Positions 26,697 to 35,200 of a stretch of DNA of 59,955 bases are shown piece by piece. The stretch lies in NCBI GenBank assembly GCA_017471025.1, contig JAFUWX010000038.1, positions 1 through 59,955 on the forward strand, given 5' to 3'. Source of the DNA: Bacteroidales bacterium. Its GTDB lineage: Bacteria > Bacteroidota > Bacteroidia > Bacteroidales > UBA932. Under the pieces are notes generated by a model that did not search any database, was not told the origin of the DNA, and saw nothing but the letters and a program-made list of their open reading frames with translations. Positions within the stretch are counted from its first letter, which is position 1; the number at the start of each line of letters is the position of its first letter. A program made the position numbers and the translations under genes.

Positions 26697-28459
26697 AATT
26701 CAAATACTTATCATTCCTTCTTCTGCTGGCGGGCGCTGCCTGCTGCCACAACGGTAACCTTGTCGAACCCGAAGATAACTCCGCCTCCCTGGCGGAGCAG
26801 CTGCCTGTCGCCACCGATTTCCGTGAAATCTCCTTCAGCAGCGACAAGGCCCGTTATGCCCCGGGCGATGTCGTGACCTTCCGCGCTTCCTCCGATCGCG
26901 CGGATGTGGGCGTGCGGTACTGGCACCTGGGCGATATCGTCCAGGAAGGCAAGCTCGAAAGCACCGCTACCTGGACCTGGACGCCTCCGTCCACCGACTT
27001 CCAGGGCTATTATGCGGAACTCGTCGCCAAGGACGCGGACGGGAAGCTGCGCTCCCTGGGGACTTGTGCGGTCGATGTGTCCAGCACCTGGACGAAATTC
27101 CCCCGCTATGGCTATCTGAGCCGCTTCGGCGCCGATGCCCCGGCCGGCAAGCGGGCGCAGGTGATGTTGAACCTGAACCGTCACCATATCAACGGCCTGC
27201 AATATTACGAATGGGCCTACGACCACCATCACCCCCTGGCCGGCACGCCGGAAAACCCGATGGAAGAGTGGGACAAGTATATGCTGGGCACCACCTGCCG
27301 CAAGGACGTCATCCAGGACTATATCCGTTCCGGCCACCTGTACAACATGGCCTCGATGTTCTATAACCTGAACAACGGTGCTTTCGAGTGGTATGCCCAA
27401 GATGGATGCCAGGAGACCTGGTTTACCTTCAAGGACAAGAACCACAGCGTGAAGGATATGCATGACCTCGCCGTGCCGCCTTTCCGCAGCGACCTGCTGC
27501 TTACCGACCCCAATATCCAGGCCTGGAACGACTATCTCGCCCGGCAGACGGACGACGTCTATCAGGTGTATGACTTCGACGGCTTCCACATCGACCAGCT
27601 CGGGAACCGGGGGACCATCTATGACTACAACGGCGACCAGGTCTATCTGCCCACGGGCTATGCCAAGATGATTCAGACGATGAAGAAGGCCCAGCCCGGG
27701 AAATACTTGGCTTTCAATGCGGTAAGCGGATACGGGCAGAAGGAGATCGCCAGTGCGCCGGTGGATTTCCTCTACAACGAGGTGTGGGAGTTCCACTTCA
27801 AGGACCTGAAAAACACCCTGGACGACAACAAGCGGATAGACCCGACCCGGAATACGGTCATCGCGGCCTATATCCATGACCAGAACGAGGGTTATTTCAA
27901 TACCCCGGCCGTCCTGATGCTGGATGCGACGCTGTTCGCCCTGGGCGCTTCGCACATCGAGCTGGGCGAGAAGCTGATCTGCCATATCTACTGGCCTTCC
28001 TGCAAGATGGAGATGAAGCCCGAGTTGGAGAAGGCGCTGGTGGAATACTATGATTTCCTGACCGGTTACGAGAACCTGCTGCGCGACGGCGGCAAGGAAA
28101 GCAAGCTGGCCGTCACATCGTCGGATGTGCCGGTGGAATACTGGGGCCCGACGCAGGGCAAGGTGAATGTCTATGGAAAGCTTGTCGAGGGCAAGACTGT
28201 GGCCCATCTTTTGAATTTCAAGGATGCCGTCCACATGAACTGGCGGGATAACGGCCGCAACCAGGCCGAACCGAAGGAGATCAAGGGATTCCGGGTGACC
28301 ATTCCGACCGTAAAGGCGGTGAAGAAGGTCTGGGTCGCTTCGCCCGACTATGAGGGCGGTGCGCCGCGCGAGCTGGCCTATACCCTTTCTCCGGACGGGG
28401 CCTCCGTCACCGTGACGGTCCCGTATCTCAAGTATTGGACGATGATTGTTGTTGAATAA
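26693..28459 (+). CDS. GH66 endo-dextranase lipoprotein
   Basis: This is a 588-residue lipoprotein (Cys17/18) of glycoside hydrolase family 66, whose known members are dextranases and cycloisomaltooligosaccharide glucanotransferases acting on alpha-1,6-glucan. An Ig-like N-terminal domain (about 40-130) precedes the barrel with the family block LNRHHINGLQYYEWAYDHHH (about 161-180). The likely nucleophile is Asp301 in DGFHIDQLG and the likely acid/base is Glu363 in LYNEVWE. The roughly 60-residue spacing fits the family. The start at 26693 (ATGA overlap with the upstream gene) gives a proper signal peptide. This is the strongest substrate clue for the locus: dextran or another alpha-1,6-linked glucan, cut at the cell surface. 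Confidence 0.9.
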   Translation: MKFKYLSFLLLLAGAACCHNGNLVEPEDNSASLAEQLPVATDFREISFSSDKARYAPGDVVTFRASSDRADVGVRYWHLGDIVQEGKLESTATWTWTPPSTDFQGYYAELVAKDADGKLRSLGTCAVDVSSTWTKFPRYGYLSRFGADAPAGKRAQVMLNLNRHHINGLQYYEWAYDHHHPLAGTPENPMEEWDKYMLGTTCRKDVIQDYIRSGHLYNMASMFYNLNNGAFEWYAQDGCQETWFTFKDKNHSVKDMHDLAVPPFRSDLLLTDPNIQAWNDYLARQTDDVYQVYDFDGFHIDQLGNRGTIYDYNGDQVYLPTGYAKMIQTMKKAQPGKYLAFNAVSGYGQKEIASAPVDFLYNEVWEFHFKDLKNTLDDNKRIDPTRNTVIAAYIHDQNEGYFNTPAVLMLDATLFALGASHIELGEKLICHIYWPSCKMEMKPELEKALVEYYDFLTGYENLLRDGGKESKLAVTSSDVPVEYWGPTQGKVNVYGKLVEGKTVAHLLNFKDAVHMNWRDNGRNQAEPKEIKGFRVTIPTVKAVKKVWVASPDYEGGAPRELAYTLSPDGASVTVTVPYLKYWTMIVVE

Positions 28460-28469
28460 AATGCATACC

Positions 28470-28871
28470 ATGAAAAAATACCTGATTCTGTTGACGGCGA
28501 TGCTCCTGTCGGTATGCGGCTGCAAGAAGGCCGCGTTGCCGGCCGTCACCCTTTCTTCCGACCAGTCCGAGGTGAGCGTCACCTCCTATAGCAGCGCCAT
28601 TCTGTTCACCTTGTCCTGGGAGCTGAGCGGCGGCAGTGCCGCCATCGGCCAGACCTACGTGCAGTTCTGCACGGACAAGGAATTCGTATCGCCCTATGTC
28701 CTCAAGTCCTCGGGCAATTCTTTCGTCGTCACCGGCAAGGATCTCAAGAAGATCCAGGAGACTTTCGGCGTGCTGGAGGATTATGAGCTGATTGTCAGGT
28801 TGTTGGTGGAAGGGGAGAATGTCCCGTCCGTGTATTCGAACAAGGTGAGAATTAACGTTGATATTCCTTAG
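28470..28871 (+). CDS. Small SusE N-terminal-domain-like lipoprotein
   Basis: This is a 133-residue lipoprotein with Cys18 as the likely acylation site (VCGC). After the lipobox there is a single Ig/fibronectin-like domain with a LFTLSWELSGG strand, which resembles the N-terminal domain of SusE. No starch-binding module follows, so it is either a stand-alone adaptor or a shortened SusE. An in-frame ATG at 28461 is an alternative start. It sits between the dextranase and the regulator gene. Confidence 0.6.
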   Translation: MKKYLILLTAMLLSVCGCKKAALPAVTLSSDQSEVSVTSYSSAILFTLSWELSGGSAAIGQTYVQFCTDKEFVSPYVLKSSGNSFVVTGKDLKKIQETFGVLEDYELIVRLLVEGENVPSVYSNKVRINVDIP

Positions 28872-28873
28872 TT

Positions 28874-29596
28874 ATGGTCCTGAATCGGAAAAGCAATACC
28901 CCCCTGCATACGCAGGCGGAGCAGGTTCTGCGGAAGCTGATTGAATCTGATGAGTACAAGTCCGGCAAGCTGCTGCCGAAGGAGGTGGACCTGTCGCGGC
29001 AGCTCCATATTTCGCGCAATACCCTGCGGCAGGCGACGACGAAGCTGGTGAACGAGGGGCTGCTGGAGCGGAAGAAGGGCGTGGGCACGAAGGTGGCGCG
29101 CCGGGGCATCAGCGTGGGTGTCAAGAACTGGCTGAGTTTCTCGCAGGAGATGAAGATGCTGGGCATCGAGGTGAAGAATTATGAGCTGCATATTTCCTAC
29201 AAGGGGGCGACGCCTGAGATTGCATCCTTCTTCGGTATCAACGAGGGGGACCGCTGCCTGGTGCTGGAGCGGTTGCGGGGCAACAAGGACAATCCTTTTG
29301 TCTATTTCATTTCTTATTTCAACCCGGCCCTGGGGCTGACGGGGGAGGAGAATTATGTGAAGCCGCTCTATGAGATGCTGGAGCATGACAAGGGGATTGT
29401 CGTGAAGACGTCCAAGGAGGAGATTTCGGCGCGGCTCGCGGGCGAAGCCATCGCTGCGAAGCTCGAAATGTCTCCGACCGACCCTATCCTTATCCGCAAG
29501 CGTTTCGTCTATGACACCGAGGGCGTCCCGGTAGAATACAATCAAGGGTACTACCGGTCTGACAGCTTCACCTACACGATAGAAGCTACACGATAG
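28874..29596 (+). CDS. GntR-family regulator with UTRA ligand domain
   Basis: This is a 240-residue transcription factor. Residues about 8-75 form the GntR winged helix (DLSRQLHISRNTLRQATTKL with the recognition helix, then the ERKKGVGTKVA wing). Residues about 95-235 match the UTRA small-molecule-binding domain of the HutC subfamily. It starts two bases after the preceding stop codon and is the last gene of the + strand locus. It is likely to control the locus in response to a sugar phosphate or oligosaccharide. This contrasts with the hybrid two-component, SusR or anti-sigma/ECF regulators usual in glycan-utilisation loci. Confidence 0.92.
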   Translation: MVLNRKSNTPLHTQAEQVLRKLIESDEYKSGKLLPKEVDLSRQLHISRNTLRQATTKLVNEGLLERKKGVGTKVARRGISVGVKNWLSFSQEMKMLGIEVKNYELHISYKGATPEIASFFGINEGDRCLVLERLRGNKDNPFVYFISYFNPALGLTGEENYVKPLYEMLEHDKGIVVKTSKEEISARLAGEAIAAKLEMSPTDPILIRKRFVYDTEGVPVEYNQGYYRSDSFTYTIEATR

Positions 29597-29603
29597 CCAT
29601 TCC

Positions 29604-29728
29604 GAAAAATCAGCTACCTCGTTTCAAAACCTTCCGCTTCGCTCCATCCCTCCCAAACAAGTTTGGGCCCCTCCCTCTAATGTGGCCGAGGGTGGCCACA
29701 GGTTTTGAAATGAGGTAGCTGATTTTTC
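29604..29728. repeat. Long inverted repeat between convergent loci
   Basis: Arms of 29 bp at 29604-29632 and 29700-29728 are reverse complements with one mismatch. The 67-bp interior holds two smaller dyads: CCCAAAC with GTTTGGG at 29653-29668, and GTGGCC with GGCCAC near 29682-29699. One end has a T-run in each direction, so it could terminate transcription from both convergent loci. The long arms and nested dyads also suit a small non-autonomous mobile or repetitive element. Confidence 0.75.
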
Positions 29729-29741
29729 TTCATTCCAGCCT

Positions 29742-30632
29742 TTAATTCATCTTATAGACTTCGTAATAGAGCTCGTAGGAACTGCGCCACATGTTGTCGT
29801 AGAAGCCGTTCTGGGCGGGCTCGCTGCCGGCGGAAGGCAGGGCGAAGCGGAAGAGCCGGTCTTCGCCGCGCTCGCCGAAATACATCGTGGAGGTGACGTT
29901 CCCCACCGTGATTTTCATCTGGCCCGTCGTCAGGTCCAGCTCCCAGGGGTTGGTGCCGGGCGGGAGGAGGTAGCGCAGCCGCGGGTCCATGTCCAGCGGC
30001 GCTTCTTTGCTGTAGGGGGAGAAGACGCCCCAGAAGTGGCCGTATTCCCCGTCCGCGCCGGCCGTATGGGTGATTTCGCCGGTCAGCTTGTTGTTTTTCA
30101 CCCCTTCGTTCATCGTGATGATGATGCGGTCGTCATACTCGGCCTTGCCGAAATCGCCGAATTCCGCCCCGCTGAGCTGGGTCTCCCAGGCGCCGTCTCC
30201 GCAGTTCGCCAGCCGCTGGTTGCAGCAGAGCTTGACGTCGATAATGCGCCAGGTCCCGACATAGAAGGCGTCGTAGGGCTTGAGGTAGATCCACCAGTCC
30301 ATCTGTTTGCCGCTTCCGGAGGTCACGGTCAGCTTGGCCCGGCGTTCGGGATTGGAGAAATTCAGGATGCCCCCGGCGGTCACGCTGGCCGTGGCCCCGT
30401 AGGAGACCACGACGCCGGTCACCTCCACGCGGCTGTAGTCGAAGCCGTCCGACTCCAGGACGAAGAGGGTGGCGGAGGCGCCGCTCCGGCCCCGCTCGAT
30501 GACGGCCGTTCCCATCTGCCCTTTGATCTGGATTTCCAGCAGGGACATGTCATTGTAGGCCAGGGGACTGTCTATGGCCTTGGAACAGGCCGCGGCCGCA
30601 AGGATCAACAAAATGAATGTCAGGCGTTTCAT
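29742..30632 (-). CDS. Surface lipoprotein, DUF5018-like N-terminal domain
   Basis: This is a 296-residue lipoprotein. The start at 30632 gives a signal peptide ending AAAAC (Cys16); the longer frame would overlap the SusD start region. Residues about 25-115 form a beta domain (SLLEIQIKGQMGTAVIE, then a SYGATASV segment) that resembles the DUF5018-type Ig-like domain found in SusD-associated lipoproteins. The remaining about 180 residues are not recognised. It is the last gene of the - strand locus, five bases after the SusD stop, and is probably a surface glycan-binding protein. Confidence 0.6.
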   Translation of the reverse strand: MKRLTFILLILAAAACSKAIDSPLAYNDMSLLEIQIKGQMGTAVIERGRSGASATLFVLESDGFDYSRVEVTGVVVSYGATASVTAGGILNFSNPERRAKLTVTSGSGKQMDWWIYLKPYDAFYVGTWRIIDVKLCCNQRLANCGDGAWETQLSGAEFGDFGKAEYDDRIIITMNEGVKNNKLTGEITHTAGADGEYGHFWGVFSPYSKEAPLDMDPRLRYLLPPGTNPWELDLTTGQMKITVGNVTSTMYFGERGEDRLFRFALPSAGSEPAQNGFYDNMWRSSYELYYEVYKMN

Positions 30633-30636
30633 GGGA

Positions 30637-32139
30637 TTAAAAGCGATTGTTGTTCTCTTCATCTACATTCGGGTTGAGGTCGATTTCCCGCTGGGGGACA
30701 GGGTAGAAGGCGGCGTCCTCTTCGGACAGCTTGGAGGCCTCCCGGACGGTGGACGTGACCGTGCCGGTGCGCCGCAGGTCGAAGAGCCGGTTCCCTTCGA
30801 AGGCCAGCTCCAGGGCCCTTTCCTTGATGACTTCCTTGCGGAAGGTTTCCAGGTCCAGCCCGGGGGCCAGGTCGGGGATGCCGGCGCGGCCGCGGATTTT
30901 GTTCACGATGGGATACCCCTCGTCGGGGCCGGCGGCTTCCGCCAGCACCAGGGCGATGTCGGAGTAGCGCAGCAGGTAGGGACGGGCGCTGGTACGCTCC
31001 CCGATGAAGTCGGCATCCACGTATTTCGCGCTGTAGTATTTCGCCCCGGAAGGCAGGGTGATGGGGCTGCCGTACTGGTCATAGAACTGTCTGTGAATCA
31101 GTTCTGTGCGGCGTTTGTCCGTGGACAGGAAGCTCTCTACGAAGCTGTCCTCCGCGATAAACACGCCCCAGCCGTTGCCGTTGGCTTTCTGCAGGCGGCC
31201 GTCGCCGTATTTGAGGTAGATCGGCACGGCGCTGTTGTTCGGCAGGAACTGCAACGGGATCTTCGTGTACATGCCCTCATGCGTGCCGCTGCGGTCCGTC
31301 GCCATGATAAAGATATGCTCGGGCCCGTCCGGGGCCGTGACGTCGTAGATGTGCAGCAGGTCGTCATCAAAGCCATAGACGGCGGGGTCGCTGGCCATCA
31401 CTTTGCGGGCCTGTTCGGCGGCCAGGGCATAATAGGCGTCGGGATCATAGCTGAGCGAGCGGTACCCCGGCGCGTTGTAATGCCTGCCGGAGGCGACGGT
31501 CAGGTAGGCTTTCGCCAGCAGGGCCTGGGCCGCCACCTTGTCCGCGCGGCCGAACACCTTGTTGACCTCCAGCAGGTCTTCAGCCTGTTTCAGGTCCTTG
31601 AAAACGACCTCCCAGATGGCCTCGGTGCTCTCGGCCAGCTGGGGCGTAGTCTGGTCCAGCGTCACGATGGCCGACAGGCTGAGGGGTACGCGGCCGAAGG
31701 TGCGGACCAGGTTGAAATAGTTCCAGGCCCGCAGGAAAAGCGCCTCGCCGAGGATCCGGTCCCGCGCCGCGTCGGAAATCGGGCAGTCCGCGATCCGGTC
31801 GATCACCGTGTTGGCCCGGTTGATGCCGATGTAGCAGTATTTGAAATAATACCAGGTGAGCTCCGTGTTGGCGCTGAAGGTCCAGTTGTCCAGCAGGTGG
31901 ATGTCGCCCGGCTCGTCGCTTTTGGCATACATCGTCTCGGTCGGAATGTCTCCGATATACCAGATGCCGCGCAGATACTCCAGGTAGTTCAGGGCGTTGT
32001 AGGCATACATGAGCCCGGATTCGGCATCGGCTTCGGTCTGGTAGAAATTGCCGGTGGAATAGAATCCGTACGGCTGCTCGGCCAGGGAGCAGCCCCCGGC
32101 CAGCAGGATGGTCAATATAAGGGATAATCTCGTTTTCAT
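30637..32139 (-). CDS. SusD/RagB-like surface lipoprotein (mannan-type locus)
   Basis: This is a 500-residue SusD-family lipoprotein with lipobox AGGC (Cys17). It has the helical TPR-type N-terminal half with the RAxNYFxLVRTFG-like segment near 138-150 and a C-terminal KERALELAFEGNRLFDLRRTG block near 445-465, both hallmarks of the family. The gene lies four bases after the SusC stop on the same strand. It forms the lid of the neighbouring transporter. Genes upstream for GH26 and GH2 enzymes suggest a beta-mannan-derived oligosaccharide as ligand. Confidence 0.95.
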   Translation of the reverse strand: MKTRLSLILTILLAGGCSLAEQPYGFYSTGNFYQTEADAESGLMYAYNALNYLEYLRGIWYIGDIPTETMYAKSDEPGDIHLLDNWTFSANTELTWYYFKYCYIGINRANTVIDRIADCPISDAARDRILGEALFLRAWNYFNLVRTFGRVPLSLSAIVTLDQTTPQLAESTEAIWEVVFKDLKQAEDLLEVNKVFGRADKVAAQALLAKAYLTVASGRHYNAPGYRSLSYDPDAYYALAAEQARKVMASDPAVYGFDDDLLHIYDVTAPDGPEHIFIMATDRSGTHEGMYTKIPLQFLPNNSAVPIYLKYGDGRLQKANGNGWGVFIAEDSFVESFLSTDKRRTELIHRQFYDQYGSPITLPSGAKYYSAKYVDADFIGERTSARPYLLRYSDIALVLAEAAGPDEGYPIVNKIRGRAGIPDLAPGLDLETFRKEVIKERALELAFEGNRLFDLRRTGTVTSTVREASKLSEEDAAFYPVPQREIDLNPNVDEENNNRF

Positions 32140-32143
32140 GGCC

Positions 32144-35100
32144 TCAGAAGGTTAGTTCAATACCCAGGGAGAATCTCCGGAATTTGGGATAGCCGCCCCA
32201 ATAGATGCCGTCCAGCCCGACTTCGGGGTCATAGCCGTCAAAGCGGGTGAAGGTGTACAGGTTGTCGATGGTGAAGTAGGCGCGGGCCTGCTTGAACCAG
32301 CGTTTTCCGATATCCAGGGTGTAGCCCAGGTTGATGTTCTGGATGCGCAGGTAGGAGCCGTCCTGGATGAAATAGTCGGACAGCAGGTACTGCCGGGCGT
32401 TGTTCAGCCGGGGGAAGCGGTCCGAGGGGTTGTCCGGGGTCCAGCGGCGGGCCTTGACCCGCGGGCTGAAGGTGTAGCCGTTGTACAGGACGTCGGCGCC
32501 ATAGACCCCGTACAGGAATACGGACAGGTCCAGGCCCTTCCAGCGGGCGGACAGGTTCAGCGAGCCGGTGAAGTCCGGGTTCGGGTCGCCGATGATACAG
32601 CGGTCGGCCCCGGTCAGCTCATAGTCGTCGTCCAGGTCGAGGTATTTCAGCTCGCCGCTCTGGTCCAGCTGGCCGGCGGCATCGATGAAGCCCGGGTCGG
32701 CCCCTTCCTGGATGATGCCTTTTACCCGGTAGCCGTAGAAGACGTTCATGGGCTTGCCAATGGCCAGGATATTGGCGTTCTGGTTGAACATGCCGATGGC
32801 CGGCCCGGTCACTTCATAGTACATCCCCGTGCGCGCGTCCCGCGAGAGGCCGCTGGAGATGGCGTCACCCAGGCTGAGCACCCGGTTGCGGTTCAGCGAG
32901 AAGACCAGGTCCGCGCCCAGGTGGAAGTCCCGCGTGGAGATGATGTCCGCGCCCAGTTCCGCTTCGAACCCGGTATTCAGCACGCTGCCGTCGTTGACCC
33001 AGATCTTGTCATAGCTGGAGGTCAGCGGCAGGTATTTTTCCCGGAGCAGGTCCGTGGTCACCTTGTAATACCAGTCCACCGTCAGCCGCAGGCGGCTGTC
33101 CAACACCTTGATATCCAAGCCGATGTCGGCCTGGGAGGTGCTTTCCCACTTGAGGTCGGGGTTCGAGATGCCGCCCCAGACCATGTAGCGGTCGTTGGCT
33201 CCGGTCCGGCCTACCTCATAGCCCGGTCCGATGACGGTCTTCCAGGAGCCGCCGTTCCAGAATTTCTCCATGCCGTAGCGGTCCAGGGTCTGGTAGGAAT
33301 TGATGCCCTGGTTGCCCGATACCCCGTAGCTGGCGCGCAGCTTCAGCTCGTTGAGCCAGGTGGCGCCCTGCAGGAAATCCTCCTTGTGGACCTTCCAGCT
33401 GACGGCCCCGGAGGGGAAGAAGCCCCATTTGTTGTTGGTGCCGAATTTCGTGGAGCCGTCCGCCCGCATCGTCAGGGTGAACAAGTACTTGTCCATCAGG
33501 GCGTAATTGGCCCGGCCATAGAAGGACAGCAGCTTGCTCAGGTAATAGCCGTCGTTGTAAATCTGCCGCAGCTCGGGGTCGCCGGCGTTCATGTTCTCGT
33601 TGCGCAGCACATCGTTGACGAAGCCCCGGGCCGTCGTGTAGAGGCCGCGTTTTTCCTCGCGGTCGAAGGAATGGCCGGCCATCAGGGTGAGGTCGTGCCG
33701 GTCTTCCCACTTGCGGGACCAGGTCAGGTAGGTTTCGCTCAGGATATCCTGGTACTTGTCCATGTTGACCTTGGCGATGCCGCCGTTGTCGAAGGCGTCC
33801 TGCGAGGTCGTGGAGGCCTCGTAGATATCCTGGACGGAGGAATTGTAGCGGTAGTCGATCTGGGTGTGGAACTTCAGCCCTTCCACGATGGTCCAGTCCA
33901 GGGCACCCGACTGGGCGATGTCCCGGCCCTTGCTCTGGTCGTAATAGTCTTCCAGGCGCACCAGCGGGTGGCTGAAATCCGTGGCGGAAGCCCGGTAATA
34001 GCTCCCGTCCTCGTTATAGACCGGCCACAGGGGGTTGCGCCCGTATTCCAGGCCGTCCATCTTGTTGCGGGTGGTGGCGGACAGTACGCCGTAGGTCGAT
34101 ACGGTAAGGTTGTCCAGCAACTTGTAGCTGAAGCCCAGGTTGAGGTTCAGTTTCCGGTAGGCGTCTTTTTTATACAGGCCCTCGTCGTCGTAATAATTGA
34201 CGTTCAGGTTGAAGGAAGCCTTGCTGGAGGCGCTGTTGACGGCCAGCGTGGTGCTGTTGACCACGGGCGTCCGCAGGCACAGATCGACCCAGTCCGTGTG
34301 GGCCCACTGCCCGTTTTGGATTTCCAGCAGGGAAGGGTAATAGACCCCGCCCAGCGTCTGGCCGATGTACAGGGGCGTCAGGCCGCCGTTCGTCTGCTCT
34401 TCGTTGGCTACCTGGGCCATCAGCATGGGGTCGTACCAGATGTCCAGCTTGTCGGACAGGGTGCTGATGACGGTCTGGTGGCGCAACGTCGCGGTGGTGA
34501 CGCCTTCCTTGGCGTCCCGGGTCGTGACGAGGATGACCCCGTTGGCGCCGCGGGAGCCGTAAATGGCTGAGGCTGAGGCGTCTTTGAGGATTTCGATGGA
34601 GGCGATGTCGGCCGTGTTGATGGAGGTCAGGCTGCCGGCCTCACCCATGGGGAAGCCGTTCACCACGATCAGCGGGGTGTTCGATCCGTTGATGGAGGAA
34701 TTGCCCCGGATGCGGATGGTGGCCGTCGCACCCGGATCCTGCGAGGTGTTCATGACCTGGAGTCCGGCCGCCCGTCCTTGGAGCAGGCCGTCCACCGAAC
34801 TGGAGGTGATGTCCGAGAGCGGACCCATCTTGACGGAGGCGACGGAGCCGGTCAGGTCGCTTTTGCTGACGGCGCCGTAACCGATGACCACGACGTCATC
34901 CAGCATCTGCACGTCGGGGGCCAGGATGACGGTATAGCTGTCCTGCGCGGCCGTCACCGTCAGCGTCGTGTCGGTGAAACCGAGGAAGGATACGGTCAGG
35001 ACGGTTCCCGCATCCGCACGGAGGGCGAAACGCCCCTGTTCGTCCGTGGTCGTGAACTGCTTGCCGTCGGCGGAAAAGACCGCCGCTCCGGCCACGGGCT

Positions 35101-35200
35101 GTCCCGAGGGGTCCGTGACGGTGCCGCTGATGCCGCGGGTCTGCGCCCAGAGCGGCAGCACAGTGGTCAGCACAAGCAAAAAGGTGAGTATTCTTTTCAT
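32144..35200 (-). CDS. SusC-like TonB-dependent outer-membrane transporter (mannan-type locus)
   Basis: This is a 1018-residue SusC-family porin. The start at 35200 (MKRILTFLLVLTTVLPLWAQ) gives a standard signal peptide and overlaps the upstream stop by four bases; the longer frame is an artefact. A carboxypeptidase-regulatory-like domain (about 24-100) is followed by DDVVVIGYGAVSKSDLTGSV (about 109-128), the plug with a KDASASAIYGSRGANGVI block, and the barrel, which ends in Phe. It imports oligosaccharides together with the SusD-like protein encoded next. Confidence 0.95.
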   Translation of the reverse strand: MKRILTFLLVLTTVLPLWAQTRGISGTVTDPSGQPVAGAAVFSADGKQFTTTDEQGRFALRADAGTVLTVSFLGFTDTTLTVTAAQDSYTVILAPDVQMLDDVVVIGYGAVSKSDLTGSVASVKMGPLSDITSSSVDGLLQGRAAGLQVMNTSQDPGATATIRIRGNSSINGSNTPLIVVNGFPMGEAGSLTSINTADIASIEILKDASASAIYGSRGANGVILVTTRDAKEGVTTATLRHQTVISTLSDKLDIWYDPMLMAQVANEEQTNGGLTPLYIGQTLGGVYYPSLLEIQNGQWAHTDWVDLCLRTPVVNSTTLAVNSASSKASFNLNVNYYDDEGLYKKDAYRKLNLNLGFSYKLLDNLTVSTYGVLSATTRNKMDGLEYGRNPLWPVYNEDGSYYRASATDFSHPLVRLEDYYDQSKGRDIAQSGALDWTIVEGLKFHTQIDYRYNSSVQDIYEASTTSQDAFDNGGIAKVNMDKYQDILSETYLTWSRKWEDRHDLTLMAGHSFDREEKRGLYTTARGFVNDVLRNENMNAGDPELRQIYNDGYYLSKLLSFYGRANYALMDKYLFTLTMRADGSTKFGTNNKWGFFPSGAVSWKVHKEDFLQGATWLNELKLRASYGVSGNQGINSYQTLDRYGMEKFWNGGSWKTVIGPGYEVGRTGANDRYMVWGGISNPDLKWESTSQADIGLDIKVLDSRLRLTVDWYYKVTTDLLREKYLPLTSSYDKIWVNDGSVLNTGFEAELGADIISTRDFHLGADLVFSLNRNRVLSLGDAISSGLSRDARTGMYYEVTGPAIGMFNQNANILAIGKPMNVFYGYRVKGIIQEGADPGFIDAAGQLDQSGELKYLDLDDDYELTGADRCIIGDPNPDFTGSLNLSARWKGLDLSVFLYGVYGADVLYNGYTFSPRVKARRWTPDNPSDRFPRLNNARQYLLSDYFIQDGSYLRIQNINLGYTLDIGKRWFKQARAYFTIDNLYTFTRFDGYDPEVGLDGIYWGGYPKFRRFSLGIELTF

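Noticed and set aside
32921-34570. Long + strand open frame within the second SusC gene
   Set aside because: It is antisense to an intact SusC-family gene and shows no domain of its own.
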